Source of the DNA: an uncultured Clostridia bacterium
GTDB lineage: Bacteria > Bacillota > Clostridia > Christensenellales > Maliibacteriaceae
Reading direction: 5' to 3'
DNA: 6,804 nucleotides
NCBI GenBank assembly: GCA_934613185.1
Contig: CAKTSO010000103.1
Span: forward strand, 1-6,804
In this document: positions 1-6,741 of the stretch, piece by piece
How the letters are laid out: each line of letters begins with the position of its first letter
Position numbering within the stretch: the stretch's first letter is position 1
Made by a program: the position numbers and the translations under genes
Notes under the pieces: model-generated
Databases searched by the model: none
Told to the model about the DNA's origin: nothing
Seen by the model: the letters and a program-made list of their open reading frames with translations, nothing else

Positions 1-2114
1 TTCCAGAACTGCGTGCCGATATAGCCGCAGGTGCGCCGCGCGACGTTCATCGTGTCCTGATCCTGGTTGCCGCACTGCGGGCAGGTCCACACGAGCTTTC
101 CGTCCTGTTCGAGGATCTCGATTTCTCCGTCGAAACCGCACTTTTGGCAATAGTCGCTCTTGGTGTTGAGCTCGGCGTACATGATGTTGTCATAGATAAA
201 GCGGATGACTTTCAAAACCGCCTCAATATTGTTCTGCATGTTCGGCACTTCGACGTAGCTGATCGCGCCGCCGGTGGAAAGCGCCTGGAACTGCGACTCG
301 AATCTGAGCTTTTCAAACGCGTCGATGTTCTCGGTGACGTGGACGTGATAGCTGTTGGTGATGTAGCCCTTGTCCGTGACGCCCTCGATGATGCCGAAGC
401 GGCGCTGGAGGCATTTGGCGAATTTATACGTCGTGGATTCCAGCGGCGTGCCGTAAATGCCGAAGCCGATGGACGTCTCCTTTTTCCAGCGCTCGCACGC
501 GTCGTTCATATAGCGCATGATCTCCAGCGCAAACGGCGTGGCGGACGGATCCGTATGAGACTTGCCCGTCATATAGCGGACGCATTCGTAAAGCCCGGCA
601 TATCCCAAAGAAATCGTCGAATAGCCGCCGACGAGGAGCTTGTCGATCGTCTCTCCCTTTTTCAATCTCGCGCAAGCGCCGTACTGCCAAAGGATCGGCG
701 CGGCATCCGACAGCGTGCCCTTCAGACGGTTGTGACGGCACATCAGCGCGCGATAGCAAAGATCGAGGCGCTCGTCGAAGATTTTCCAGAATTTTTCGAT
801 GTTGCCGCCGGAGGAAAGCGCGACGTCCACAAGGTTCAGCGTCACGACGCCCTGATTGAAGCGGCCGTAGAATTTGTAGTTGCCGTTTTCGTCCTTCCAC
901 GGAGAAAGCGCGCTGCGGCAGCCCATGACGGGGAAGCAGTTTCCCTCTTTCAGCTCCATCATCTTCTTTTCGGAGATGTAGTCGGGCACGAGGCGCTTGG
1001 CGGTGCACTTGGCGGCAAGGCGCGTCAGATAATAATACGGCGTGTCGGGCGTGATGTTGTCCTCTTCCAGAACGTAGATGAGCTTCGGAAACGCGGGCGT
1101 GACCCAGACGCCTTTTTCGTTCTTGACGCCCTGGCGGCGCTGGATGAGCACCTCTTCGATGACCATGGCAAGGTCGCGCTTCTCCCGCTCGGTTTTGGCC
1201 TCGTTCAGATACATGAAGACCGTCACAAACGGCGCCTGACCGTTCGTCGTCAGAAGCGTCACAACCTGATACTGGATCGTCTGCACGCCGCGGCGCACTT
1301 CCTCGCGAAGACGGCGCTCGACCAGAGACGTGATCTTCTCCTCCGTCATGATGCCGCCCAGTTCCTCATTTTCGGTGAGGACGTCGCGGCGGATCTTTTC
1401 GCGGCTGACCTGCACGAAGGGCGCCAGGTGCGCAAGGGAAATCGACTGGCCGCCGTACTGGTTCGAGGCGACCTGCGCGATGATCTGCGTGGCGATGTTG
1501 CAGGCGGTGGAGAAGCTGTGCGGGCGCTCGATGAGCGTGCCGGTGATGACCGTGCCGTTTTGGAGCATATCCTCAAGATCGACCAGATCGCAGTTGTGCA
1601 TATGCTGCGCAAAATAGTCCGCGTCGTGGAAATGGATGATGCCCTCGTTGTGCGCCTGCACGATATCCGCGGGAAGCAGAATGCGGTTGGTGATGTCGCG
1701 GGAGACCTCGCCGGCCATATAGTCGCGCTGCGTGGAATTGATGACGGGGTTTTTGTTGGAGTTTTCCTGTTTTGCCTCTTCGTTGTTGCACTCGATAAGG
1801 CTCAGAATTTTATCGTCCGTCGTGTTGGACTGACGCACGAGGGTACGGGTATAGCGATAGGTGATGTAGTTTTTGGCAACCTCAAACGCGCCGTGCGCCA
1901 TAATTTGATGCTCGACCATGTCCTGCACCTCTTCGACACTCGGCGAGCGACCCAACTTCTCGCAGGACAGCACGACGCTCTCGGCAATGCGCTGAATCTG
2001 CACGGGCGACATGCGGATCGCCTCCTCGACCGTCTCATTGGCCTTTGAAATGGCGACGATAATTTTCGTAATATCAAAATCCGCTTCGGAACCGTTACGC
2101 TTGATGATCTTCAC
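1..2114 (-). CDS. nrdD: Anaerobic (class III) ribonucleoside-triphosphate reductase, 3' end cut by window edge
   Basis: This gene encodes the oxygen-sensitive glycyl-radical enzyme that reduces ribonucleoside triphosphates to deoxyribonucleotides during anaerobic growth; it acts in the cytoplasm. The frame is open from a GTG at 2112-2114 to the left edge, giving 704 visible residues. Residues about 1-95 (beginning VKIIKRNGSEADFDITKI) look like an ATP-cone allosteric domain. The barrel domain follows, with candidate active-site cysteines C175 (in MHNCDLVDL) and C399 (in FPVMGCRSALSP). A C-terminal zinc ribbon has C656-x2-C659 and C678-x2-C681. The glycyl-radical motif RRTCGYIG places the radical glycine at G697. 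By family comparison only some 15-25 residues should be missing, so the gene appears intact. The GTG start is chosen because it has a well-spaced ribosome binding site and begins the ATP cone at its usual place. The activase gene nrdG commonly follows nrdD and may lie beyond the left edge. NrdR-type control is suggested by boxes upstream. Confidence 0.97.
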   Translation of the reverse strand, partial: MKIIKRNGSEADFDITKIIVAISKANETVEEAIRMSPVQIQRIAESVVLSCEKLGRSPSVEEVQDMVEHQIMAHGAFEVAKNYITYRYTRTLVRQSNTTDDKILSLIECNNEEAKQENSNKNPVINSTQRDYMAGEVSRDITNRILLPADIVQAHNEGIIHFHDADYFAQHMHNCDLVDLEDMLQNGTVITGTLIERPHSFSTACNIATQIIAQVASNQYGGQSISLAHLAPFVQVSREKIRRDVLTENEELGGIMTEEKITSLVERRLREEVRRGVQTIQYQVVTLLTTNGQAPFVTVFMYLNEAKTEREKRDLAMVIEEVLIQRRQGVKNEKGVWVTPAFPKLIYVLEEDNITPDTPYYYLTRLAAKCTAKRLVPDYISEKKMMELKEGNCFPVMGCRSALSPWKDENGNYKFYGRFNQGVVTLNLVDVALSSGGNIEKFWKIFDERLDLCYRALMCRHNRLKGTLSDAAPILWQYGACARLKKGETIDKLLVGGYSTISLGYAGLYECVRYMTGKSHTDPSATPFALEIMRYMNDACERWKKETSIGFGIYGTPLESTTYKFAKCLQRRFGIIEGVTDKGYITNSYHVHVTENIDAFEKLRFESQFQALSTGGAISYVEVPNMQNNIEAVLKVIRFIYDNIMYAELNTKSDYCQKCGFDGEIEILEQDGKLVWTCPQCGNQDQDTMNVARRTCGYIGTQFW

Positions 2115-2123
2115 GCTAAAACA

Positions 2124-2130
2124 CTCCTTT
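2124..2130 (-). promoter_or_regulatory. Ribosome binding site of nrdD, supports the GTG start
   Basis: The minus strand reads AAAGGAG here, nine bases before the GTG at 2114. No ATG in the nrdD frame lies closer to this site, and the first in-frame ATG is inside the ATP cone, so the site decides the GTG start. Confidence 0.8.
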
Positions 2131-2174
2131 CATCCAACATATCGTAATATTCTCGTTCACTTTCACAAACGCAA

Positions 2175-2190
2175 TCACAATATATTGTAT
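2175..2190 (-). promoter_or_regulatory. NrdR box 1 (start-proximal) upstream of nrdD
   Basis: The core CAATATATTG (2178-2187) fits the NrdR-box core CwAtATaTwG at every position and sits in a perfect 12-base palindrome, ACAATATATTGT (2177-2188). NrdR is the ATP-cone, zinc-ribbon repressor of ribonucleotide reductase genes and binds paired boxes. This box lies just downstream of the predicted transcription start. Confidence 0.7.
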
Positions 2191-2203
2191 TGTCTTCTCC
2201 CAC

Positions 2204-2232
2204 ACAATAGCACATATAGTATTGTTCGTCAA
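2204..2232 (-). promoter_or_regulatory. Probable sigma-A promoter of nrdD
   Basis: On the minus strand a -35 element TTGACG (2227-2232) is followed after exactly 17 bases by a -10 element TATTGT (2204-2209), four of six matches to TATAAT. Transcription would start near 2197, leaving a leader of about 80 bases. A weaker alternative is TTTGGA (2239-2244), 17 bases, TACTAT (2216-2221). Both candidates overlap the upstream NrdR-like box, so either would be open to repression there. Confidence 0.5.
2207..2222 (-). promoter_or_regulatory. NrdR box 2 (start-distal) upstream of nrdD, degenerate
   Basis: The minus strand reads ATACTATATGTGCTAT. About 11 of 16 positions match the NrdR consensus, including the left half CTATAT. 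The gap to box 1 is 16 bases and the centres are 32 bases apart, the three-helical-turn spacing known for NrdR box pairs. The box lies in the spacer and -10 region of the predicted promoter. The sequence alone would be weak evidence; the spacing is what makes it credible. Confidence 0.6.
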
Positions 2233-2366
2233 GTCTCTTCCAAACGGGCCGTCATACGCCCGCACGGCATAGTTATACCGCCCGGCAACAAAATACGCAC
2301 AAAAGTCCGAATGCAAAGCCCGCGTTTCGTGCAATACGCCGTTTGAAAAGAGAAATTCGTGCGCAT

Positions 2367-2397
2367 AAAAAACGAATAGCGGCGCTTGCCGCGCCGC
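2367..2397 (-). terminator. Probable Rho-independent terminator after the GH13 gene
   Basis: On the minus strand, 12 bases past the GH13 stop codon, a seven-base-pair stem GCGGCGC / GCGCCGC encloses the loop GGCAA. It is followed by TATTCG and then six T. The T run starts six bases after the stem, which is further than in a classic terminator, so efficiency is uncertain. The position between the GH13 gene and the nrdD promoter fits separation of the two transcription units. Confidence 0.6.
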
Positions 2398-2409
2398 CGA
2401 AGCCAAAAA

Positions 2410-4284
2410 TTATTTTTCGATCGCAATCCGCCACGACGCGGGCGGCACGGCAAGTTCACCCAATAGTTCTTCGCCCGTGCAGGCGTCGCACCACGCGCCT
2501 TTCGGCAGTTTAACGCATTTTTCCTCTCCCGCACGGTTGATCGCCGCAACGGCGCACGCGCCGTCCTTTTCCCGAAGGATCGCCAGCACGTCGTCTCCGC
2601 CGTCCAAGAAGCGGACGCTGCCGCCGCAAAGGGGCGCGATTTCCCCTCGCAGGCGGGCAAGCCGACGGACGGCTTCCGTCAGTTCACGGTCTTCGTTTCC
2701 CCAGGGAAACGTTCTTCTGCAGTACGGATCTCGCATGCCCGTCATGCCGGCCTCGTCGCCGTAATAGATGCAGACGTTGCCCGGCAGGAAGAACAGCGCC
2801 GCAAACAAAAGCCGCACACGGGCAAGTCCTTTTTTCTTCTGCTCCCCGTTCGTCTTGAGCGCTGCCAGCTTCTCGCGCGGGACACCGTCGCCGTTGAGTC
2901 CGCTCAAAACAGAAAGCGCGCGCGGCACGTCGTGTGTCCCCGTCATGTTCATCAGGGCATGGAAAATTTCCTCGGGATAGCTTTCGGCAAGCGACATAAT
3001 TACCGCCGCCGCATCGCGCGCCGAAGCTTTCTCGAGCAGGAAATCCAGCAGCACCCCGTGCAGGGGGTAGTTCATGACGCTGTGCATTTGGCGCCCGTGC
3101 AGATACGGACGAAGGCGGCCGTAGGCCTCCTTCATCGCGGCGTTTTCCCAAACCTCGCCCAGGACAACGGCATCGGATTTTTCCGCCGTCGCCGCCGCAA
3201 ACAATTCATTCAGGAAAAGATCGGGCAGTTCGTCCGCCACGTCGAGCCGCCAGCCCGATGCGCCCGCCGCAAGCCAACGCCGCACAATCCCGTTTTCGCC
3301 CAGAATATACTGTCGATACGACGGCGTTTCCTCCCGCACGTTCGGGAGCGATCTGTCACCCCACCAGCATTCGTAGCGGTCGGGAAAATGCGTAAAGGAA
3401 TACCATTCAAAATAGGGCGAGTCCTCTCCCTGCGCCGCGCCGCGATCCGGGAAGCGTCCGTCGGCGTTGAAATAGCGGGAGATATTGCCCGTATGGGAAA
3501 ACACGCCGTCCAAAATCACGCGCATCCCGCGCGCGTTCGCCGCACGGCACAGCGCGGAAAAGTCCTCGTTTGTCCCCAGAAGCGGATCGATGCGCTCATA
3601 GTCGGCGGTATTGTAGCGATGGTTCGAGACCGCCTCGAAAATCGGGTTCAGATACAAAACCCGCGCACCCAGATCGTACAGATAATCGAGCTTTTCCTCG
3701 ATCCCCGCGAGATTGCCGCCGAAAAAGTCGTCGGCGACGTAATGTGTCTGCCCCGGCGCAGGCATGATCGAAACGTCCTCGTTCCAGTCTTTGTGCATCC
3801 GCGGCTTTTCCTCGCAGCGTCCGCGGTCGCTTTTGTAAAAGCGATCGGGGAATATCTGATACATGACCGTGTCGCGAAACCATTCGGGAACGTGAAAGTC
3901 CTTCTCATAGACCGTCAAAAGGTACGGCGTGTCCTCCCCGTCGTACGTCACGCGGCCTTCCCCGCCCAAATGCGCAGCGCTGTCGCACAGGCGCATCGTG
4001 TCTCCCACGCCGTTTTCCGCCGCAAAAGACAGCCAGTACTGCCCCGTCTTCTCGGGCGTAAACGCCGCCGAAACCATATGATACCCGTCCAGCACGCGGC
4101 CGTCCGCCGCCAGAAGAAGCGTCTGTTCCCCGCCTTCCCAGCGGATGCGCACGCGCGGACGCGTGACGTAAAATCCGTCCAGAATGCCCATGGCGAGCGT
4201 CACGGTCTGCCCCGTGCGCACCGCGCCGAACGGCGCGCGAAAGGCAGTGTCGTGCGAATCGTGCTTGAGCGCCTGTTTTTGCAT
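2410..4284 (-). CDS. GH13 alpha-glucan hydrolase, neopullulanase/cyclomaltodextrinase type
   Basis: The 624-residue product belongs to the alpha-amylase family GH13 and should hydrolyse alpha-glucosidic bonds in maltodextrins, cyclodextrins or pullulan fragments. Residues about 1-125 form a beta-rich N-terminal domain like those of neopullulanases. The (beta/alpha)8 barrel starts around VMYQIFPDRF (140-149). The conserved regions are all present: region I DGVFSH (D259, H264); region II GWRLDVADE with nucleophile D348; region III LGEVWE with acid/base E377; region IV GTHDVPR with transition-state-stabilising D452. A C-terminal beta domain follows from about 555. There is no signal peptide, so it is cytoplasmic. 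The ATG has GGAGGGA seven bases upstream. It lies 35 bases after the transporter gene with no terminator between, so the two are probably co-transcribed. The exact subfamily (GH13_20, GH13_39 or a relative) and preferred substrate cannot be settled by eye. Confidence 0.93.
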   Translation of the reverse strand: MQKQALKHDSHDTAFRAPFGAVRTGQTVTLAMGILDGFYVTRPRVRIRWEGGEQTLLLAADGRVLDGYHMVSAAFTPEKTGQYWLSFAAENGVGDTMRLCDSAAHLGGEGRVTYDGEDTPYLLTVYEKDFHVPEWFRDTVMYQIFPDRFYKSDRGRCEEKPRMHKDWNEDVSIMPAPGQTHYVADDFFGGNLAGIEEKLDYLYDLGARVLYLNPIFEAVSNHRYNTADYERIDPLLGTNEDFSALCRAANARGMRVILDGVFSHTGNISRYFNADGRFPDRGAAQGEDSPYFEWYSFTHFPDRYECWWGDRSLPNVREETPSYRQYILGENGIVRRWLAAGASGWRLDVADELPDLFLNELFAAATAEKSDAVVLGEVWENAAMKEAYGRLRPYLHGRQMHSVMNYPLHGVLLDFLLEKASARDAAAVIMSLAESYPEEIFHALMNMTGTHDVPRALSVLSGLNGDGVPREKLAALKTNGEQKKKGLARVRLLFAALFFLPGNVCIYYGDEAGMTGMRDPYCRRTFPWGNEDRELTEAVRRLARLRGEIAPLCGGSVRFLDGGDDVLAILREKDGACAVAAINRAGEEKCVKLPKGAWCDACTGEELLGELAVPPASWRIAIEK

Positions 4285-4319
4285 TTTATGTCCCTCCGAT
4301 GGATTTGTTCAAGGAGCGA

Positions 4320-5558
4320 TCATTCGCAAACCGTCTCCGCCGCCTCTTCCCACGGCGGGGTCTTTTTCAAAATTTTCGCGCCGAAGGGGATGCTCGCGGT
4401 AAAGAGCATCGTCAAAACGAACTGGAACGCCGCAACGCAGATGTTGTACGTCGAAATGCCGACCGCGGCGATGAGATAGCCCGCCGCAACGTTCCCGACG
4501 ACGCAGAGCATCATGATGACCGTGCCGTTGAATGTCTGCGCTGTCGTGGCGTATTCGGGCGGAACGAGCGAATGAACGTAACGCGGCATGACGGAGACGT
4601 TGATGCCCATCTCGACGCCCCAGAGCGTCCCCGCCAAAAAGAGCATCGGTATCCCGTTTGCCGTGGCGTAGACGATGTTCTCGCATGCGGCGACGACGCC
4701 CGCGAAGATCAGCCATTTATAGGCCTTTATCTTCTGCCCGAAATGCGTCATGCTCCACATCAGCACGCCCTGCACGAACGCGCCGTAACCGGTGATAACG
4801 CCGACATTGTCGGAACTGACGCCCGCGTGTTCAAAAATATACGGAAAAAAGCTCAACGTCAGCGCATGATACGCCGCCAATGCCAAAACCATGATCAATG
4901 CGCAGACATAATAATAATTCTTAAACAGCACCCACGGACGCATTTTTTCCCGAACGATGCGCGCGCCGCGCCCCGTCGGCGCATTCGGCTCGCGAAAGCG
5001 CAGGCAAAGCACCGCAAACACCGCGCTGAACGCCGCGGCAAGATAAAACAGGAAATCCACGCCCGTATAGGGAACGATCAGGCCGATCACGACCGAAACA
5101 ACGGCAAAGCCGAACGCGCCCCACATGCGAAGGGAGGCGTAGTTGATCGAAAACGGCGCGGCCGCCGCAACAAAGAACGCGTCCTGCAGCGAGCGGGTGG
5201 ACTGCTTGACCGTGCCGTAGACGAAAAGCAGCGCATAGACCGGGAGCATCGTGACCGCCGTGAATTTTCCCGCAATGGGCAAAAGCGTATAGATCACGCC
5301 GTAGACGATCATCGACAAAACGAACGTCACCTTGCCCGAACGCGTCTTATCCGCAACGATCCCCCAAAGCGGAAGCGTCACCATCGCCACGACGCCGTTG
5401 ATCGAACCCCAAAGGCCGATCTGCTGACTGGTAAAACCGATCTGTTTCAGATAAACGTTGTGATAGTTCATCGGCGCGAGCGCCGCAAACGACAGGATCT
5501 GAAACAAGATCAGCGCCGCCGTCAAATGCTTGATCGTGCCGTCGTCATGTTCGTGCAT
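4320..5558 (-). CDS. MFS transporter, 12 transmembrane helices, putative oligosaccharide importer
   Basis: The 412-residue product is an inner-membrane protein of the major facilitator superfamily. About 12 hydrophobic helices can be placed, roughly at 14-32, 48-67, 77-96, 101-118, 146-163, 168-187, 213-233, 250-270, 283-300, 303-322, 342-362 and 369-390. The loop between helices 2 and 3 carries the MFS motif A pattern GIVADKTRSGK (66-76). A basic cytoplasmic loop at 188-208 separates the two six-helix halves. The sequence resembles the LacY-like MFS_1_like group, which includes sugar, nucleoside and aromatic-acid symporters. The ATG has GGAGG six bases upstream. It is the first gene of a unit that continues into the GH13 glucanase, from which I infer an alpha-glucan oligosaccharide as substrate; the sequence itself does not prove this. 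Proton or cation coupling is likely from the family. Confidence 0.88.
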   Translation of the reverse strand: MHEHDDGTIKHLTAALILFQILSFAALAPMNYHNVYLKQIGFTSQQIGLWGSINGVVAMVTLPLWGIVADKTRSGKVTFVLSMIVYGVIYTLLPIAGKFTAVTMLPVYALLFVYGTVKQSTRSLQDAFFVAAAAPFSINYASLRMWGAFGFAVVSVVIGLIVPYTGVDFLFYLAAAFSAVFAVLCLRFREPNAPTGRGARIVREKMRPWVLFKNYYYVCALIMVLALAAYHALTLSFFPYIFEHAGVSSDNVGVITGYGAFVQGVLMWSMTHFGQKIKAYKWLIFAGVVAACENIVYATANGIPMLFLAGTLWGVEMGINVSVMPRYVHSLVPPEYATTAQTFNGTVIMMLCVVGNVAAGYLIAAVGISTYNICVAAFQFVLTMLFTASIPFGAKILKKTPPWEEAAETVCE

Positions 5559-5596
5559 GGTATTCCTCCAAATAACATAACTGCATACAAAATTGG

Positions 5597-5625
5597 ATTA
5601 TAAATTTCCGTCCGTCGCCTGTCAA
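5597..5625 (-). promoter_or_regulatory. Consensus sigma-A promoter of the transporter-GH13 operon
   Basis: The minus strand has a perfect TTGACA (5620-5625), a 17-base spacer and a perfect TATAAT (5597-5602). The start should fall near 5590, giving a leader of about 30 bases to the ATG at 5558. The terminator of the upstream gene ends just before it, so the operon starts independently. I see no convincing repressor palindrome over it. Confidence 0.85.
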
Positions 5626-5645
5626 GCCGCGCGCATATAAATAGG

Positions 5646-5680
5646 AAAACGTCCCGCATCTGTTTCAGACGGGGACGTTT
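5646..5680 (-). terminator. Rho-independent terminator after the six-helix membrane protein gene
   Basis: About 15 bases after the stop codon, the minus strand forms a long stem. The outer arm AAACGTCCC (5672-5680) pairs perfectly with GGGACGTTT (5647-5655). An inner TCTG/CAGA pairing closes a three-base loop after a small internal mismatch. The stem runs into TTTT and further T-rich sequence. The stem is nearly symmetric, but there is no plus-strand gene to the left that would need it. Confidence 0.8.
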
Positions 5681-5694
5681 CGACTCCTCAAGCT

Positions 5695-6357
5695 TCAAGC
5701 GTCTCTTTTGCGCGCGTTTTTGTTCGCCGCGTCAAGCTTCTCGCGGCGCTTTTTGCGCATCGGCGCGGTGAATGCCGTGTATTGATAGAAGAACAGGCAC
5801 AGCGCAAGCAGGCTCGTCACCGCGAAATACGTCGGCACGAGCATTCCGTTTTCGACCCACCATTCCCAGGCGATGTTGAAATCGCCCGTGTATTCCGCCG
5901 TCAAAACACAGGTCGTGACGATGAACACAAGGCTTGCCAACAGCGCCGCAAGCGACGAAAAGCACGACGCGCGGCCGCGATCCAGAAACAGAAAGACCGC
6001 CGTAATAAGCAGCGCAATGTAATAGACAAGATCCGCCATATGCCGCAGGGCAAGCGTCGGCTGCCCGCTCATGAAAATGCCGCCGATGTTGACCGACCAG
6101 CCGCCGTTTACGATCTGCGTCAGGATGCAGACCAATACGATCCCACAGGCGGGAAGCCTGTTGTGCCAGCGGTTTTTCTGCATCGCACCGACAACCAGAC
6201 ACCCGAGCATGATAAAATAGTCCACATACGCATAAAGCGCAAGCTGTTTTTCCAGCGCCAGAAACAGCCGCCAGCACGCGGCGGCACCGAAAAAGACAAG
6301 ACAGACCCAAAAAGCTGCGTTCAGCCGATCGTCCCTTGAGACGACTTTATTTTCCAT
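5695..6357 (-). CDS. Hypothetical six-helix integral membrane protein
   Basis: I do not recognise this 220-residue protein. It has a short polar N-terminus and six clear hydrophobic segments at about 13-34, 40-58, 68-85, 106-125, 134-154 and 172-192. It ends in a strongly basic tail (RKKRREK from 201, then more Lys/Arg to 218), expected to be cytoplasmic by the positive-inside rule; with six helices the N-terminus would be inside too. Aromatic residues cluster at helix ends (WEWW at 164-167, VYYIA at 111-115). No catalytic motif, nucleotide-binding loop or known transporter signature is visible. The ATG is preceded by GGAGG with a nine-base spacer. Its own promoter lies upstream and its own terminator downstream, so it is monocistronic and unlikely to belong to the neighbouring transporter operon. 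The fold could be that of a small integral membrane sensor or a TMEM-like family, but I assign no function. Confidence 0.85.
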   Translation of the reverse strand: MENKVVSRDDRLNAAFWVCLVFFGAAACWRLFLALEKQLALYAYVDYFIMLGCLVVGAMQKNRWHNRLPACGIVLVCILTQIVNGGWSVNIGGIFMSGQPTLALRHMADLVYYIALLITAVFLFLDRGRASCFSSLAALLASLVFIVTTCVLTAEYTGDFNIAWEWWVENGMLVPTYFAVTSLLALCLFFYQYTAFTAPMRKKRREKLDAANKNARKRDA

Positions 6358-6414
6358 ATAAGTTATCCTCCGTCGCCGCCATTGACACGTTCCGCGGCTT
6401 ATTCATTGCCATGA

Positions 6415-6443
6415 ATTATACCACACTATTGTGCAGCTGGCAA
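6415..6443 (-). promoter_or_regulatory. Extended -10 promoter of the six-helix membrane protein gene
   Basis: The minus strand has TTGCCA (6438-6443), a 17-base spacer ending in TGG, and a perfect TATAAT (6415-6420); the TG one base before the -10 makes it an extended -10 promoter. The start should be near 6408, with a leader of about 50 bases. The spacer contains a small inverted repeat, CACA-CTAT-TGTG on the plus strand (6422-6433), which could be an operator. Confidence 0.7.
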
Positions 6444-6489
6444 TCCGCCGCAAAGCCCCCGCACAAAAGGAAAACCGGCAATAAAAATC

Positions 6490-6518
6490 TTGACAGACAG
6501 TATGTGTTCTGTTATACT
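6490..6518 (+). promoter_or_regulatory. Promoter of the two-gene tRNA-Ser unit
   Basis: TTGACA (6490-6495) is followed after 17 bases by TATACT (6513-6518), five of six matches to TATAAT. The first tRNA begins 14 bases past the -10 element, so the 5' leader is only a few bases. This near-consensus, short-leader arrangement is normal for stable RNA genes. It is divergent from the membrane protein promoter, with about 46 bases between the two -35 elements. Confidence 0.85.
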
Positions 6519-6531
6519 GATCGGGTATCGG

Positions 6532-6620
6532 GGAGAGATGTCCGAGCGGTTTATGGAGCTGGTCTTGAAAACCAGTGATGTCGAAAGGCACCGGGGGTTC
6601 GAATCCCTCTCTCTCCGCCA
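6532..6620 (+). tRNA. tRNA-Ser (anticodon UGA)
   Basis: The gene folds as a class II (long variable arm) tRNA. The acceptor stem GGAGAGA (6532-6538) pairs with TCTCTCC (6610-6616). The anticodon stem CTGGT (6559-6563) / ACCAG (6571-6575) holds the loop CTTGAAA, with anticodon TGA at 6566-6568. A variable arm of the form TGTC-GAAA-GGCA follows. The T arm is GGGGG-TTCGAAT-CCCTC with one G-U pair. Discriminator G6617 is as expected for tRNA-Ser, and CCA is encoded at 6618-6620. It reads UCN codons, mainly UCA, with wobble. Confidence 0.97.
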
Positions 6621-6636
6621 AGTGAATATTTCACTT
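6620..6636 (+). repeat. Small perfect inverted repeat between the two tRNA genes
   Basis: AAGTGAA (6620-6626) pairs with TTCACTT (6630-6636) across a three-base loop TAT, followed by TT. The left arm starts at the terminal A of the first tRNA. It may be a processing hairpin or a weak pause or terminator between the tRNAs, or chance. Confidence 0.45.
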
Positions 6637-6649
6637 TTGTGTAGGGCTT

Positions 6650-6741
6650 GGAGAAGTACTCAAGAGGCCGAAGAGGCGCCCCTGCTAAGGGTGTAGGTCG
6701 CGAATAGCGGCGCGAGGGTTCAAATCCCTCCTTCTCCGCCA
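6650..6741 (+). tRNA. tRNA-Ser (anticodon GCU)
   Basis: This is also a class II tRNA. The acceptor stem GGAGAAG (6650-6656) pairs with CTTCTCC (6731-6737). The anticodon stem CGCCC (6677-6681) / GGGTG (6689-6693) holds the loop CTGCTAA, with anticodon GCT at 6684-6686. The long variable arm is GTCGC-GAATA-GCGGC. The T arm is GAGGG-TTCAAAT-CCCTC. Discriminator G6738 is followed by encoded CCA (6739-6741). It reads AGC and AGU codons. It begins 29 bases after the first tRNA ends and shares its promoter and terminator. Confidence 0.97.

Noticed and set aside
144..2048. 634-residue plus-strand open frame opposite nrdD
   Set aside because: nrdD on the minus strand has all family motifs across the same bases. 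The antisense frame stays open because of GC-rich codons and has no recognisable domain.
2116..2406. 96-residue minus-strand frame between the GH13 gene and nrdD
   Set aside because: It runs through the terminator stem, the promoter and both NrdR-like boxes, and has no recognisable domain.
2932..4479. 515-residue plus-strand open frame opposite the GH13 gene
   Set aside because: It is antisense to a well-supported gene, very rich in Arg, His and Val, with no domain, and it runs across the gene boundary into the transporter gene.
4299..5603. 434-residue plus-strand open frame opposite the MFS gene
   Set aside because: It is Arg/Asp/His-rich low-complexity antisense translation of a clear 12-helix transporter gene.
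5782..6339. 185-residue plus-strand frame opposite the membrane protein gene
   Set aside because: It is a Lys/Arg/Gln-rich antisense reading. The opposite strand has six clean hydrophobic helices and its own promoter, ribosome binding site and terminator.
6403..6621. Minus-strand 72-residue frame beginning MAEREGFEPPVP
   Set aside because: It is the antisense reading of tRNA-Ser(UGA). This kind of peptide is a well-known spurious database protein created by tRNA genes on the opposite strand.
6532..6741. tRNA-Ser pair as an integration (attachment) site
   Set aside because: No integrase gene and no extra copy of the tRNA 3' end is seen in the window. The right flank beyond the terminator is too short to judge.
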